Source of the DNA: Eimeria necatrix
Lineage: Eukaryota; Apicomplexa; Conoidasida; Eucoccidiorida; Eimeriidae
Reading direction: 5' to 3'
Length of the DNA: 37,614 bases
Assembly: GCF_000499385.1 (NCBI RefSeq)
Contig: NW_013653843.1
Location: forward strand, 1-37,614
Positions 37,421-37,614 of the stretch are shown here, one piece after another; the first letter of the stretch is position 1; the number at the start of each line of letters is the position of its first letter. A program made the translations under genes and the position numbers. A model generated the notes under the pieces. The model searched no databases. It saw nothing but the letters and a program-made list of their open reading frames with translations, and had not been told where the DNA came from.

Positions 37421-37614
37421 GCAGATGCAGACATTGCGATGAAAGGCTGTGCGGGACCTGTGCCTCCACACCACTCCACACTTGTAGAGCTAGAGTGCTT
37501 GCACCAGGACCGACTACGCTGGTCCGTCCCAAAGCGCCACACGCACGCAAGTCATCGTTAGAACCTCTGAACAGGATTCCGCGCAGTACACCAAATGTTG
37601 TCGGCTGCGACGGC
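37069..37614 (+). pseudogene. Open frame running off the window, RNase H-like C-terminal string
   Basis: The plus frame is open from the stop at 37066-37068 to the last base, 182 codons with no stop, so its true end is outside the window. The first ATG is at 37093. It contains RGSNENAATNALSRV (37267-37311), similar in spacing to the end of gypsy RNase H (pG-x-x-N-x-x-ADALSR). The following stretch THFLQHCPASLL would be the linker before integrase. The expected catalytic acidic residues are not evident. The minus strand is also open over 37209-37550 (113 codons). The last 60 bases are an inverted copy of 37221-37280, so the final 20 codons are an antisense copy of the RNase H-like region and cannot be native protein sequence. 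Confidence 0.2.
37221..37614. repeat. Perfect 60-bp inverted repeat at the window end
   Basis: The left arm 37221-37280 (begins gccgtcgcagccgacaac) and the right arm 37555-37614 (ends gttgtcggctgcgacggc) are exact reverse complements over 60 bases, around a 274-base spacer. The inner boundaries diverge immediately (cgaaaatg versus gtcatcg). The outer end of the right arm coincides with the last base, so the repeat may be longer than 60. No target-site duplication can be read because the right flank is missing. Possible readings are a foldback or chimeric contig end, the terminal repeats of a small element of at least 394 bp, or a local inverted duplication. Exact identity implies a recent origin or an artefact. 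Confidence 0.97.

Overview
The window looks like non-coding nuclear DNA from a eukaryote. No stop-to-stop frame that begins at a start codon exceeds about 183 codons in 37.6 kb. The longest frames have no recognisable domain, several open only with GTG, and frames overlap on both strands. There is no operon, rRNA, tRNA or CRISPR array that I can support. Base composition is about 44% G+C by eye on sampled lines. CpG is not depleted (about 17 in the first 300 bases), and microsatellites and long homopolymers are almost absent. These traits fit an animal or protist genome with little CpG methylation, but I cannot name the organism.

Layout. Positions 1-3096 hold nothing firm. A three-copy 113-bp tandem repeat occupies 3097-3435. 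From 3436 to 25890 there is anonymous sequence broken by compact structures: two stem-loops at 8583-8616 and 8822-8873, a 34-bp duplication at 13357, an 82-bp duplication at 15529, and small hairpins and palindromes. A 66-bp duplication with a poly-T tract lies at 25891-26012. From about 28.9 kb onward a 12-base word, cgcactttctgc, recurs. From 30.7 kb to the end I see faint resemblances to Ty3/gypsy-type retroelement protein motifs: an integrase-like frame on the minus strand at 30750-31142, and a broken gag-protease-RT-RNase H-like series on the plus strand at about 35.48-37.4 kb. A miRNA-precursor-like hairpin is at 33942-34023. The window ends in a perfect 60-bp inverted repeat whose right arm stops exactly at the last base.

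The solid observations are the repeats and hairpins, which are read directly from the bases. The retroelement relics are eye-matches made over six frames without a search tool. Matches of that strength can arise by chance, so their confidence is kept low. I found no convincing new gene system. The features most worth following up are the terminal inverted repeat and the 82-nt hairpin.
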